NCBI RefSeq assembly: GCF_000005505.3
Contig: NC_016132.3
Coordinates: forward strand, 59,038,914-59,102,913
Direction: 5' to 3'
Origin: Brachypodium distachyon
Lineage: Eukaryota; Streptophyta; Magnoliopsida; Poales; Poaceae
DNA: 64,000 bases
The position numbers and the translations under genes were made by a program. The notes below the pieces were generated by a model, which was given only the letters and a program-made list of their open reading frames with translations, searched no databases and was not told where the DNA came from. Positions 44,301-53,902 of this stretch are shown here, piece by piece (within the stretch, counting starts at the first letter, position 1; the number at the start of each line of letters is the position of its first letter).

Positions 44301-46848
44301 CGGCACCAGAGGGCTGATAACGCTGGCTCAGGTGAGTCCACATTTGAAACGCCGAGGAGAAGCCGACAATCTCGGAGGAGAACTGGGGCAGAACACTGGA
44401 AACAAGAACAGCCGAGGCACGAGCATCTGCATCCATCCAGTGTGTGTAGGCAGCAAGAAGCTTGTAGTCGGAGAGCCGTTGCTCATAGGCAACAACAGCA
44501 GCATCGTCGGCCTTCTTGGCAGCAACAACAATATCCTGGGAAGCCGTCGGATCAACAGTCAGAGGGACCGGCAGAGAAGGCTCGACCGGTTGAACGGGAG
44601 ACGGTGGACACGGCACCTCGCCAGAAAGAGCGCCCAAAAGTCCAAGACCGCGCGTGTGGATGCGCATGTGGGCAACGAAGTCCGTGTAGTTGATCCCATC
44701 AAAAATCACGGGACAGCGAGGTATAGCAACGTAGCCAGAGGACGTCATTGTACCTGTTTCTCTCTTCTTCTTCTTCTTGTTTTTTTTTTTTAACTAGATC
44801 GGAAACTGCTACGCTGCTGTTCGAAGAAACAGAGCAGCGGAACAGAGGACTAGCCCGATCAAAGGGCCAGCGGCCGGGGAGAAGCCGTGAGGCAGCAACG
44901 GCTGACGAAGACCCGTGCAGCAGCAGGCGGCGGCCGGCAGAGACGGGCAGCAACCATTGGCGGCCAGCGGAGACGAGATAACTCCAGCAGCGACCACGTG
45001 GGGACAGGCAGGGAAGAAAGAGCTGCAGCGGCCACGCGCGGGCAGGGGAGAGAGCTGCAGTGAATCGATCAGATCGATTCGATCTGATTCGATCAGAGAG
45101 AGGAATCGATCTGAGATTAGAGAGGAATCGATTCTGAGATTAGAGAAAACGATTCAATTTGCAATAGTTGCGCGTGCGGTGGAAAAGCAAATCCTAGGCT
45201 CTGATTGATACCATGTTAGGAAATATGCAACTTGTATTTCCAGGAGGCCAAAGGCCAGTATATATACAGGTACAGGTGTGGCAAATATGCAGAAAACCCC
45301 TTATACCATGGGGATATAACATGGCTATACAACTACAACTCTAACAGTTTGGTCGTCTAGCTGACAAATAATATCAAGATACAAACGTATGCATTTTAAC
45401 TGTTGTGGATCATTCTCCACAGATGTACGTAATATAGTACAAGCTTTCTTGATGATAAATGCCTGTCGCATCACTAATTTATCACTTAAACTCCCAACAT
45501 GAACATCTACTGTTTTCCCAACAAACTCAATCATGAGAGGTACGAAGGAGCTTAAGTTTGGATTGTACCAGTGTTAAATTTTGATAGCCAGGTTCAAGCC
45601 AATAAATTCTCCATGCTATTTTGTTGCTTGCAAAGAAAAGAACGGCTTTCATGTATGTGTGCTAAGACTGTTCACTGGTACTCATCTATATTACTTTTGA
45701 TGTGTTGCATGTCCTGTAAAACTCCCCTAACTATTGTTTTACGTAACAGCGAAAGCAAAAGAGCCTCTTAATTTTCCAATGAGATTACGAATTGCATTGG
45801 GGTCATCACGAGGCATACTCTATTTGCACACTGAAGCAGACCCTCCGATATTTCATCGTGACATAAAGGCTAGCAATATTTTATTGGACTCAAAGTTTGT
45901 TTCAAAGGTTGCTGATTTTGGTCTATCGCGGCTTGCTCCACTTCCGGAAATAGAGGGGAGCGCTCCTGGTCATGTGTCCACTGTCGTAAAGGGTACCCCG
46001 GTGAGTATGTTGTGCCAAATATTGTAACGTGTCTTGCAATCAACCGAATTGGCCTATTTCTTGCACATACTAATTCAAGTATTTTGAGTACCCATTGTAT
46101 TTTTTGAACTGAACTAAATGAGAAAGAATTGGGAAAAGAAAAGTTTTCTCGGGAGGACCCTTCGGAATTGGATTTGATACAGTGAAGGGATTTTTTTAGT
46201 ATATTCATATAAAGGGAGGAACACACCGTATAATCAGCTGTCTTTGTTTATGCTTGCAGGGTTATCTTGACCCAGAGTATTTCCTCACTCATAAGTTGAC
46301 GGACAAAAGTGATGTGTACAGCCTTGGTGTTGTTTTTCTGGAACTACTGACAGGGATGCAGCCTATTTCTCATGGGAAAAATTTAGTGAGAGAGGTAACT
46401 ATCCAAGCTGAGATTTGACTGAGGGATGTTTTTTTTGGGATGTGAAACATGGTAGCAAACAGAAACTGAATTGTGGTACCTACTACATATACAGGTTGTG
46501 GCTGCGAACCAGTCCGGGATGATATTGTCGGTGGTTGACAGGCGGATGGGGCCTTGCCCGGGAGAATGTGTGGAGAGGTTTGCTGCACTGGCACTGCGAT
46601 GTTGCCGGGACGAAACAGATGCAAGGCCGTCAATGGTGGAGGTGGTGAGAGAGCTGGAGACGATATGGCAGATGACGCCGGAGACGGAGAGTATAGCTTC
46701 GGAATCGGTGGCCATGGACCCTAGCAACACTGGCACACCTGCGTCGTCGAGGATGGTTTCTGGAGGAAATGATCAGTACATGTCGTCGTCCGATGTCTCT
46801 GGTAGTAACCTGCTCAGCGGTGTTGTGCCCAGCATCAACCCTCGCTGA
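32337..46848 (+). CDS. LRR receptor-like protein kinase, subfamily VIII-1 type
   Basis: There are 20 coding exons: 32337-32436, 32663-32813, 33312-33383, 33500-33571, 33915-34058, 34138-34209, 34283-34354, 34689-34763, 35535-35603, 35742-35810, 35947-36018, 36290-36376, 36469-36537, 37182-37672, 38862-39011, 39232-39515, 39833-39884, 45750-46000, 46260-46394, 46495-46848. Phases agree, giving 946 aa. The order is signal peptide ([16 protein letters not shown]), LRR N-terminal cap (W.GDPC.GNW), ~11 LRRs mostly one per 69-75-nt exon, a conserved Cys-rich ectodomain ending (CQPC...[16 protein letters not shown]), TM ~552-578, and kinase ~610-890. The kinase has [27 protein letters not shown] and GYLDPEY, so it looks catalytically competent. 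The family acts at the plasma membrane; the ligand is unknown. Intron 17 (39885-45749) contains a whole antisense copia element. Confidence 0.93.
34501..34529. repeat. Orphan Stowaway MITE right end in a kinase intron
   Basis: CACGTCAGTTATTTTGGGA then CGGAGGGAG followed by TA. No matching left end is evident upstream, so this is a truncated copy. Confidence 0.5.
36825..37061 (+). mobile_element. SINE with perfect 19-bp target-site duplication
   Basis: A 237-bp insert is flanked by identical ACATAAGGAAGCGGTGAGC (36806-36824 and 37062-37080). Near its 5' end it has a box A-like ATGGCTCATTGG and a box B-like GATTCAATCC, as in tRNA-derived SINEs. It ends in a short A-rich tail (AATCTAAAAAA). It lies in kinase intron 13, in the gene's orientation. 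The perfect duplication suggests a fairly recent insertion. Confidence 0.82.
38069..38095. repeat. Orphan Stowaway MITE right end in a kinase intron
   Basis: ACGTCACTTATTTCAGGACG then GAGGGAC. It is related to the orphan end at 34,501-34,529. The left half is missing. Confidence 0.45.
40187..40317 (-). repeat. 3' LTR of the copia element (131 bp)
   Basis: Begins TGTTAGGAAATATGC and ends CTCTAACA on the + strand. It lacks the 2-bp GT present in the other LTR. A TATATATA stretch inside could serve as the promoter TATA. Confidence 0.95.
40318..40330 (-). promoter_or_regulatory. Polypurine tract of the copia element
   Basis: The minus strand reads GTTTGAGGGGGGG directly against the 3' LTR, the expected place for plus-strand priming. 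Confidence 0.75.
40331..42121 (-). pseudogene. Copia reverse transcriptase and RNase H region (broken)
   Basis: The frame reads [20 protein letters not shown] and [16 protein letters not shown], then the RT core with catalytic YVDD ([14 protein letters not shown]), [10 protein letters not shown], and RNase H with YSDATWASD and SAEAEL. The last part covers the C-terminal KHIGVD and FTKA-type tail. In-frame stops interrupt it at 41,531-41,533 (TAG, before [11 protein letters not shown]) and 40,556-40,558 (TGA, in RNase H). The active-site residues survive but the chain is cut. Confidence 0.93.
42146..43345 (-). pseudogene. Copia integrase region
   Basis: A 399-codon frame includes the zinc-binding HHCC region (WHHRLGH...CQGCKLGK) and the DDE core: Asp in LVHSDVWG, Asp in FRADSAGEY, and Glu in [13 protein letters not shown]. 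Copia-typical GCVCYV...[18 protein letters not shown] follows. It ends in an in-frame TAA before the RT frame and is shifted relative to the protease frame, so the polyprotein is broken on both sides. Confidence 0.93.
43349..43984 (-). pseudogene. Copia nucleocapsid zinc knuckle and aspartic protease
   Basis: The frame shows a knuckle of CCHC type ([15 protein letters not shown]), a Ser-rich linker, and the protease motif [12 protein letters not shown]. It is joined to upstream gag and downstream integrase only by changes of frame (near 44,010 and 43,360). Confidence 0.9.
43985..44748 (-). pseudogene. Copia gag capsid region (broken)
   Basis: It starts [18 protein letters not shown], followed by the copia gag pattern ([25 protein letters not shown], and [17 protein letters not shown]). 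An in-frame TAG stands at 44,119-44,121. The frame then continues ([17 protein letters not shown]) until a frameshift near 44,010. Confidence 0.88.
45197..45213 (-). promoter_or_regulatory. Primer binding site (initiator Met tRNA type) of the copia element
   Basis: Directly next to the 5' LTR the minus strand reads TGGTATCAATCAGAGCC. The usual plant copia site is TGGTATCAGAGC, complementary to the 3' end of tRNA-iMet. Here ATCA appears twice, so complementarity is interrupted after eight bases. Confidence 0.75.
45214..45346 (-). repeat. 5' LTR of the copia element (133 bp)
   Basis: Same ends as the other LTR. It differs by a 2-bp GT insertion and one A/C substitution. The GTTTG target duplication follows immediately. 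Confidence 0.95.
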
Positions 46849-47018
46849 GCTGATATAGATACTACCGCCATAGATAGATATATAGATATAGCTACTATGT
46901 ACTCCTGTATTGTATGACAAGACATTCATGGTGTGATGCTTCATTTTTTTTTGACCAGTTTCATGGTGTGATGCTTGCTGATCGATGATTTTTATGTACA
47001 AATTCTTCTTGTTTATTA

Positions 47019-47094
47019 CTGCCTCTGTTTCATAATTCCTAAAAAACGTCTATATACATGTAATATTTCGATAAGAATTATGAAACGGAGGGAG
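47019..47094. mobile_element. Stowaway-like MITE, 76 bp
   Basis: The left end CTGCCTCTGTTTCATAATTC and the inverted right end GAATTATGAAACGGAGGGAG form a near-perfect hairpin. TA precedes it. The right flank is CA, so one target copy appears mutated. Confidence 0.8.
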
Positions 47095-47666
47095 CATGTC
47101 GGATGAATTCTGAGACCACATTTTTTTTTTGAGCGAAGACCACCGCCTTTTTCACATTGGTCGGAGCTTATTTTCCTTTCCACCCCTCATGTTAAGCCGG
47201 CGCGCAGTAGAAACACGATAATGGGAAGGGAAATGAGCCGGCCGCAACAACGGGCCGTGTGATTTCGTCGCAAAGATCGCATGCTCGGTGGTCGGTTAAT
47301 AAGCTCTCCCGGCTCGTTACACATGGTCACATCCAGGGTATAGGTCTTGCTGAAATCCCCGCAAGTCTTGGCTTCAGAGCCTACAAAATAAGAGTACGAA
47401 TTTCACATATGACTAGAAAAATATATAGAGAATGGGAAGTGTTTTGTACTTCTTTAAGTGAAATAGTATTAAAACCAAACTTACCAGCAACCAAGAGCAT
47501 CAGCATGAGCAGTAGCAAACGTAGCAGGCTTGGAAGCTCGAGGACTTCCATGTCCAAATTGTCTACGCCATCTCTTATAGGCATGGACGTTTGATGCACA
47601 TATGAGGAAAGTAGATGAATGCCAAAGATATGTCCTATCTTGAACTTGAAGATACAATTTTAATTT

Positions 47667-48324
47667 GAGTAAATTGCACCCCGCAGGTCCTATAACTATT
47701 GGACGTGTGTCAATTGAGTTCTATTTTTTTCAAATTGCATATTTGGACCATAATTCTTTTTAAGTTGTTCACCCGCGGTCCTAAATGAGGCCGAGGTGGC
47801 AAGTTGACCACTGCCATGTCGGCCAAGGGTCGTCGGGCGGGAGTTTTCTTGCCGTTTCGGTGGTCTGAAAGTTTGTGGAAACCCCCTTATTAACAATGGA
47901 GACTACAGCTGGCAAATTTTCTCTCTCTCTCTCTCTCTCATTCTTCTATCTTTTCCTCCCATTGTTTGTGTCGCCGCTCCCAGCCTCTCCTACCGGCCTG
48001 CCATTGGTGAAGTGCCGTGTTGTCAAATAAGGACTATACCTCGTCTCGTGTGTCAATTAGAGATGGACCTAGACAAAGTGTTCTACAAGTGCCCAAATCA
48101 CCTGGTAATTTTGCTGATTTCTCATTGATTTGCAATTTCCAACGACCCGTCAGTTATCCAGCGTAGCAATCGACTTGCCACCTGGCCGTTCAGCAGCGGC
48201 TCAGCCTACTTTAGGACCGCGGGTGAACAACTTAAAAAGAATTAAGGTACAGATATGCACTTTTAAAGAATTAGGACTTATGACACACCTCCAATAGTCA
48301 TAGAACCTGCGGTGCATTTTACTC
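47667..48324. mobile_element. Mutator-like non-autonomous element (MULE-MITE), 658 bp
   Basis: Long terminal inverted repeats of ~130 bp: the left starts GAGTAAATTGCACC and includes AACTATTGGACGTGTGTCA and CACCCGCGGTCCTAAA. The right end is the inverse, ending GGTGCATTTTACTC. The flanking 9-mers are TTTTAATTT (47658-47666) and TTCTAATTT (48325-48333), matching at 8 of 9, as expected for Mutator-like insertion. The interior is non-coding, with a (CT)n run at 47,920-47,940. Confidence 0.82.
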
Positions 48325-48663
48325 TTCTAATTTTAATACTGGTGATCCATTGCACAGAGGGACCTATTAATAGGTCATCAACGTTTCTAATTTTAATATG
48401 CTGAAATTAATGGCAATATAAATAAAATATTATGTGATTTACCTTTTGAAAGAATAAAGAAAAGGACGTAAAGACGAAAGACAAATTGTTTTTGGAAATA
48501 AGATGAATTCCGAATCCACGGGCCGGAGCCCATATATATCTACCTTTTTCTTCTGGTGCCGCACTCCCGCCCGCCTTCTGGCCCATCTCGCTGCCCTAAG
48601 ATCCACCAAAAAAAAATCTGGCTGCCCTAGACTCGTCTTCCTCCTCGCGCGAGCGCCCGTCCC

Positions 48664-48809
48664 GCTGCCGAGCGCCGCCCCAGTCCCCTCGCTCGCCTTC
48701 CTCCTCCCACGAGCGCCGCCACTCCTCCCCCTTCCGGCTGCCGAGCGCCGCCCCAGTCCCCTCGCTCGTCTTCCTCCTCGCGCGTGGCGCCTCCACCGCA
48801 GGTATCTAT
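48664..48809. repeat. 73-bp GC-rich tandem duplication
   Basis: GCTGCCGAGCGCCGCC recurs at 48,664 and 48,737, followed in both by CCAGTCCCCTCGCTCG and TTCCTCCTC. The second copy merges into the duplicated leader. Confidence 0.7.
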
Positions 48810-48966
48810 CTCCCCTTCGATTCTCTCGCTCACGACAGTTTCTCCTCCCATCACCCCACCAACGGATTCCGCCCTTTAGCCCCCCGTTTCTTCTCCTTAA
48901 TCTCCCCCAATTCGTAACTGAGGCAAAAATCAAGGTAGGGCGACCGCCCTACTGGGTCCTCCGCCC
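48777..48966 (+). repeat. Leader segment duplicated at 6,111-6,289 (copy B)
   Basis: The counterpart of the PPR leader, in the same orientation and colinear up to CCCTACTGGGTCCTCCGCCC. Beyond 48,966 there is no PPR coding sequence. A TATA-like CATATATATC stands near 48,530 and a possible donor after CACCGCAG, so this may be the promoter and first exon of a decayed or non-coding transcript. Confidence 0.85.
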
Positions 48967-48995
48967 GTGCTCTCCCATCGCCCGCGTATCTGGAT

Positions 48996-49014
48996 GGGGG
49001 GGGGGGGGGGGGGG
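48996..49014. repeat. Uninterrupted G19 homopolymer
   Basis: Nineteen consecutive G bases immediately before GAGCTCGGG. The length is prone to polymorphism and sequencing error. Confidence 0.9.
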
Positions 49015-49528
49015 AGCTCGGGTCCAGCGCCGCCATCACCCAAAAGTCGAGCCCCGTCGCGATTCAGGCACAGTCGCGGTTCGATTTCCGGCGGCCATGG
49101 ATGGGGATGGCGACCGGAAGACCTCGCATGCTGGTGGAGGCGAGAGGCTGGGTGTGGGGAGCGGTCGGACCTCACGAGTTCCCTACAGCTTCGACACGAT
49201 TCCTCTCCCTAGCGCCGCCGCCCGCAGGTGCACCCTCCCCCTGCTCATATCTTATCCTCCTGCACCTCCACCTGGGTTTCAGACAGCCCTACTGTGCTCA
49301 TATGGAGTAGATCCGATTTGTTCCACTCCTCTTCCTCCCACTAGGACCAACAACCACAGATGGGAATGGAATGTCCTTAGGTGCACTGTTAGCAGTTCGT
49401 TCATCACCTCTTTCTTGCTCACTTCTTACCAATGAAGGTTTTAGTTTTCTCATTTTGGCGGTATCCATATTGTTTTGTGTCGTGAAAGGTTTTTGTTTTT
49501 TGTAATCCCATCTTTCTTTTATTTTCAG

Positions 49529-49782
49529 GTTTTGCATTTGACAATGGACTAACAGATCCAGCAATACTGTATAAGGCATACACTGATTATGCGTTGGATA
49601 TGGGCTTAATCACAATATAACAAGATGGGTTATCTCTGTGGAGTGATGATGGTAGAATAGGTGGGGTGGTAAATGTAGGTAATTCTGATGGGATGGTTGG
49701 AGCTGTGCTAATCTCTGCTATTGCTGATAAAATATCAATATCAATGATGACATTGGAATATTCTTTAGCGATATCTTATTAA
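49529..49782 (+). pseudogene. Gene-like fragment of unknown family
   Basis: It starts right after a good acceptor (TTTTATTTTCAG). The frame reads FAFDNGLTDPAILYKAYTDY, then a single TAA, then continues coding-like (LWSDDGRIGGVVNVGNSDG...) to a stop at 49,780-49,782. I do not recognise it. A short ATG exon at 49,097-49,228 (MDGDGDRKTSHAGGG) ends in a donor but joins it in the wrong phase. It may be the relic of the gene that used leader copy B. Confidence 0.3.
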
Positions 49783-50989
49783 GGCGCTCCCAAGGGAACA
49801 TGTTGCCTTGGTTTGACCTTTCATTTTGCATTGGATTGTTTACAGGCAGGTTAGGGCTGCCAAAAGGCATGCCTCCTCCATATAGTAGTCCATGAAGTAA
49901 TTCATATGGAGAACCTAGCAGTGGAAATGTATGAAGCTTTTTTCTGCTGATTACTATTTGTATTTTGTCCACTCTGAATACAGTCTACTAATTAAAAGGT
50001 CCATTGGCTTGTTTCATGTAAGTGATTCCATTGTATCTTTTTTTGTAGGTGAAGTATACTTCTGCTCTAATATCATTACTCACTGAGCATGCTGCTGGAA
50101 AAATATTTCCATTGCTTTTGGACTATTATGTAACTGTTTCACCAATCCTAGGACATTTTGAAGATGTACTGATGTTTCATGTGGCACTGTAGAACCATGG
50201 TTTTGCTGGGTCCTGTCACCAACCAGAAGGGAGAGCTCAAAAAAGTTTAGTGTTCATATGAGTATGCTAGTGGTACTAATGCTGGGTCTACAATCTGGTC
50301 ACAAGGATCCAGTTCTGCAGCCACGCCTTTCATAAAAAAATTCCTGAAATTCTTATATTGATCTCAGCAAGCACGATTGAGCTTCATACACCATGAGGTT
50401 AGTTTTCGGTCTGCATTTCCAGTTTACATTACTATAGTGATATCTTTAGTAACAACTAACAATCTTCTATGTAAACACACGTTGAACCGCTTTTAGCTTT
50501 CAAACAAACTTGGATTGCTCATTACCAAGCTAACGATCCACTTTGTGTATGACATAGTTGAGATCGAACAAGTAACACAAATCTGTATTTTATTTATACC
50601 ATACTGTTACAAGGGGATTTGATTAAAGTTGCAATAGAAATTGCCTTCCAAGTTAACCCTACATATATTCTTCGTATTAAAGCCAGAGCTTTTAATTTCT
50701 ATTTTCTCTCTCTTAGCTCAAAACAGCTGATTGTCCAATTATCTCTGAGAATCTTTCCAAGTTCTTTTAGGCTCAAGGGTACACATGAAGGCCTACATGC
50801 TTTAACTCTATAAAGTTGTGTTTTGTTTGACCACTGGACAAGTCGAAGCAGAAAGGGGTTAGGTTTGACTGTTTCCTTTACTTTAAACTAGGATGCTATC
50901 GGGGATTCAGGCCAAAGTGTTATTAATTTTTGATTCTATAAATAAGTGCCATTTTTAGGACCATGTTCACATTGCTGAGTAATCATCTA
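49783..50989. other. AT-rich DNA without recognised features
   Basis: No coding frame, splice pattern or repeat boundary stood out. It may be intronic or 3' sequence of a decayed gene around 48.5-49.8 kb. Confidence 0.3.
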
Positions 50990-51385
50990 CTCCCTCCATC
51001 CAATTTTAAACGTCGTTTTAGGTTTTTATTTATTTCCCAGTTTAAGTGTCGTGTTAGCGTGTAATAAAAGAGCTGGCCAAAAAACTCGTCCGCTTTCAAA
51101 AGAAAACACACCGCATGCAGCGCTGGGTGGGGACGGAGCAAGAAGATTGAATGTGGAGAGAGAGGGAGTTGTTACATGCAGGAGAGTTCATTGGTTGGCA
51201 TGCATGAATTAGTGGGCATCCAGCGCTCACGCGTGCAGTTACTGCATGCATTCAATTGATTGAGTCTATCTAAGCGTTTCCAGCCGCACTATTTACTGGC
51301 TAAGATGCATATTTTCCAAAGCATTGAATTGCTCCTTGGTATTTGGGATTTAGCTAAAACGACAAATAAAATGGGAAGGAGGGAG
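50990..51385. mobile_element. Stowaway-like MITE, 396 bp
   Basis: CTCCCTCCATCCAATTTTAA at the left and the inverted CTCCCTCCTTCCCATTTTAT at the right, flanked by TA (50988-50989 and 51386-51387). Inner GTCGTTTTAG is shared by both ends. The GC-richer middle has GCATGC motifs. Confidence 0.82.
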
Positions 51386-51841
51386 TACATTCCTAGAAGT
51401 GTTCTGTCTCAGATTGTTTGCGATTATCCGCATATTCGCCTTTTGGGTTTGTGTGCGCACACGTGCGACTTGCTGATTTTTCCTGCTGTTCTCAATAGGT
51501 GTTTATTTAGTTCATTGCCTTCTATTTTCTCATGGGTATCTGGATTCCTTGCCTGATTCTTGATGATCTTGGCAGGAGCAAATAAGATCTTTCACGTTAT
51601 ACCCTGGTCCCTGCCACGCAACTTGGTTTTTATCGCATCTGAAATAGTTAGCATTTTAATGTCATAGATTACTTCTGGCTACATATGTTCTTTTGCCATC
51701 TATAAATCACCTCTTAACACCATGTATGATTTTGATGCTCCATGCAGCTCGGCAAAGTGATGCTCCCTAAGTGTTCAGTGCACCAATTAGATCTTTATAG
51801 TTTATCCCATGTTTTTCCCACCATATAATTGCACTTAGCTA

Positions 51842-52048
51842 CTCCCTCCATTCCTCAATACAACATGTATAGATTTTTCTCATTTGTTCCACAATACACC
51901 TCATTTTTCTCTTGGTACCCGCACCCGGCCAATAACTACTCACATCCATTTATTATTAACCCAATATGAGTGGTCAGGCACTAGAAACGAGAGCTGCCTT
52001 GGTCTAAGTGCACAAATCTATATGAGGTGTATTTTGGAATGGAGGGAG
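51842..52048. mobile_element. Stowaway-like MITE, 207 bp (copy 1 of 2)
   Basis: CTCCCTCCATTCC...GGAATGGAGGGAG with TA at both sides. The interior is nearly identical to 53,696-53,902. Confidence 0.9.
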
Positions 52049-52469
52049 TACCACAGTTGGTGTAGTATTTACATGTTACTTCCTATGATGCTTTAATTTG
52101 AAAGAATTACGATCGAATGTAGATACCCTTTTGGCTAGCTGAAAACGAGCGGCATAGTTCCAATGAATAAGATACTTCCGATACTTGTTTTGGCTGCTTT
52201 GGTGGATAGGCAGTGGCGACTGTCTGCATGTTTCCGTGGTTTTTGATAGTTTACACATTTTTCGTTAGATAGTTTACACATAATATATAGCAGGTAGTAA
52301 TCGAAATACAAATCTATCAATGAAAAAAGGCAGCATAGAGACACTCCCAGGACTCTGGCAGATACTTGGATTCTGCTCTGGTAGTCTGGATTATCCTTTG
52401 CCTCCTAAAATATTTTTCTTATGGCATTTTTTTTAATCATGCGGTGCCTCAACTTGGCATACTCTTTGG

Positions 52470-52570
52470 GTTCATTCTCCACCACTCAGATTAGACATGT
52501 GCCCAGAGATTGAACGTAGTAGCACATGATCTAGCTTCTAAAGCTAAGCGTTCTGACGCTTGCTATAGCT
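52470..52570 (+). pseudogene. Degenerate RNase H-like tail of a LINE
   Basis: With one frame change the + strand reads a worn HVPR-like stretch and then LNVVAHDLASKAKRS, the usual end of the RNase H-like domain in grass LINEs. No other part is visible. Confidence 0.35.
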
Positions 52571-53091
52571 TCCCCTTTGCGTACAATTCTAGACACAGGG
52601 CTACAGGTTATCCTGTGCAGGGTTATGTAAATTTCCATGATTCCTATCATGCGTACTTCTGCGTTCTGCTTGAAATAAAAATAAATTTTCCATTTGAATT
52701 AAGTAAAATAATTTTTCCTTTTCAAATAACTTTATCATTAATTTCAAACTTGGTTCTTCTCAATTATAGATACGGGCGCGACAACGCACGCTATCATAGT
52801 CTAGTTTTAAATAAGAGTTGATTAAAAATCAGTCTTTGTGGATGCCCTAAGCCATTGCCCAACCAAAACAGGGCCTGTGCGTGCTTCATTGAAGCCGTGC
52901 TATTGCTCCCTGAAAGTTGGAATTGCAGTTACTGCATGGCAACTCAATCGGGCCAGAAGGAGGTTAATTTTACTTGCTTTTTTTGCTTACGTGGCTAGGA
53001 GGTTAAAATTCTACTTGCTTAAACTACTGCTTTTATTAATATTGGGGTTTAGGCATAGACACACTGAACTTAGTTCTGCTCTTGTTTATTA

Positions 53092-53214
53092 CTCCCTCCG
53101 TCCCATAGTAAGTATCGCAACTTTGTCTAGATACGCACGTACCTACGCACTAAAACGCCTCTAGATACATGCGAATCTAGACAAAATTGCGCACTTAATA
53201 TGGTACGGAGGGAG
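53092..53214. mobile_element. Stowaway MITE, 123 bp
   Basis: CTCCCTCCGTCCCATAGTAA to the inverted end ATATGGTACGGAGGGAG, TA on both sides. Inner repeat TCTAGATACATGCGAATCT pairs with AGATACGCACGT-like sequence. Confidence 0.87.
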
Positions 53215-53361
53215 TATTAGAAACTGTCTTATCTTGTTACTAAATCTTACTTTCTGGTGCAGTTTCCTTTGGAGTTCGACCCTTGGGTGCTTCTCTAAAA
53301 GCATGTGCAATCTATTTATATAAATATTGAGGTAAGATGTACAACATGTGAACATCATATA

Positions 53362-53443
53362 CTCCCTCCGTTCCAAAATAAGTGGCATGAATTTGTATAA
53401 GAATCTATACAAATCCAATCCACTTATTTTGAGACGGAGGGAG
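53362..53443. mobile_element. Stowaway MITE, 82 bp
   Basis: CTCCCTCCGTTCCAAAATAA to the inverted TTATTTTGAGACGGAGGGAG with TA at both sides. It is nearly a perfect hairpin. Confidence 0.92.
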
Positions 53444-53695
53444 TAGATAGTTTCTGTAAGGGTGCTCTTAGTTAATTACTTATGAACCAGCACATAAACT
53501 TGATGGCTAGCGATTTAACCTGAAAAATCTCAAATCAGAGCTTAGTCTATTGGGTGTATGAATCGAGGGAAATCAGATTGAATCACCTGATTTGTATATC
53601 GTAACTAAGTTTATTATTGCTAAGCACTTACATAGAGTTCCTATCATAGGAGCCAATAAATAGCCTTTCTGACAAACAACGGAGGATTAGACCTA

Positions 53696-53902
53696 CTCCC
53701 TCCATTCCAAAACACAACTCATATAGATTTTTCCCATTTGTTCCAAAACACACCTCATTTTTCTCTTGGTACCCGCACCCGGCCAATAACTACTCACATC
53801 CATTTATTATTAATCCAATATGAGTGGTCAGGCACTAGAAACGAGAGCTGCCTTGGTCCAAGTGCACAAATCTATATGAGTTGTGTTTTGGAACGGAGGG
53901 AG
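53696..53902. mobile_element. Stowaway-like MITE, 207 bp (copy 2 of 2)
   Basis: CTCCCTCCATTCC...GGAACGGAGGGAG with TA at both sides. It has the same length as 51,842-52,048 and shares long identical blocks (e.g. TACCCGCACCCGGCCAATAA). Confidence 0.9.

Larger units (their letters stand above)
40187..45346 (-). mobile_element. Ty1/copia LTR retrotransposon, 5,160 bp, short LTRs, antisense in kinase intron 17
   Basis: LTRs of 131 bp (40187-40317) and 133 bp (45214-45346) with TGTTAG...CTAACA ends are flanked by a 5-bp target duplication GTTTG (40182-40186 and 45347-45351). A tRNA-iMet-type primer site and a G-rich polypurine tract adjoin them on the minus strand. The interior carries gag, protease, integrase, reverse transcriptase and RNase H in copia order. 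It has at least four in-frame stops and several frameshifts, so it cannot make its own proteins as read here. The LTRs differ by one substitution and one 2-bp indel. Confidence 0.97.

Noticed and set aside
45325..45534. 69-codon minus-strand frame beside the copia 5' LTR with a protein-like composition
   Set aside because: It overlaps the LTR end and kinase intron sequence. Joining across the pre-insertion site gives a stop after a few codons, and no family is recognised.
48503..49435. 310-codon + frame
   Set aside because: It spans the duplicated leader, a 73-bp tandem repeat and the G19 run with Pro/Ser/Arg-rich low complexity. The corresponding leader in front of the PPR gene is non-coding.
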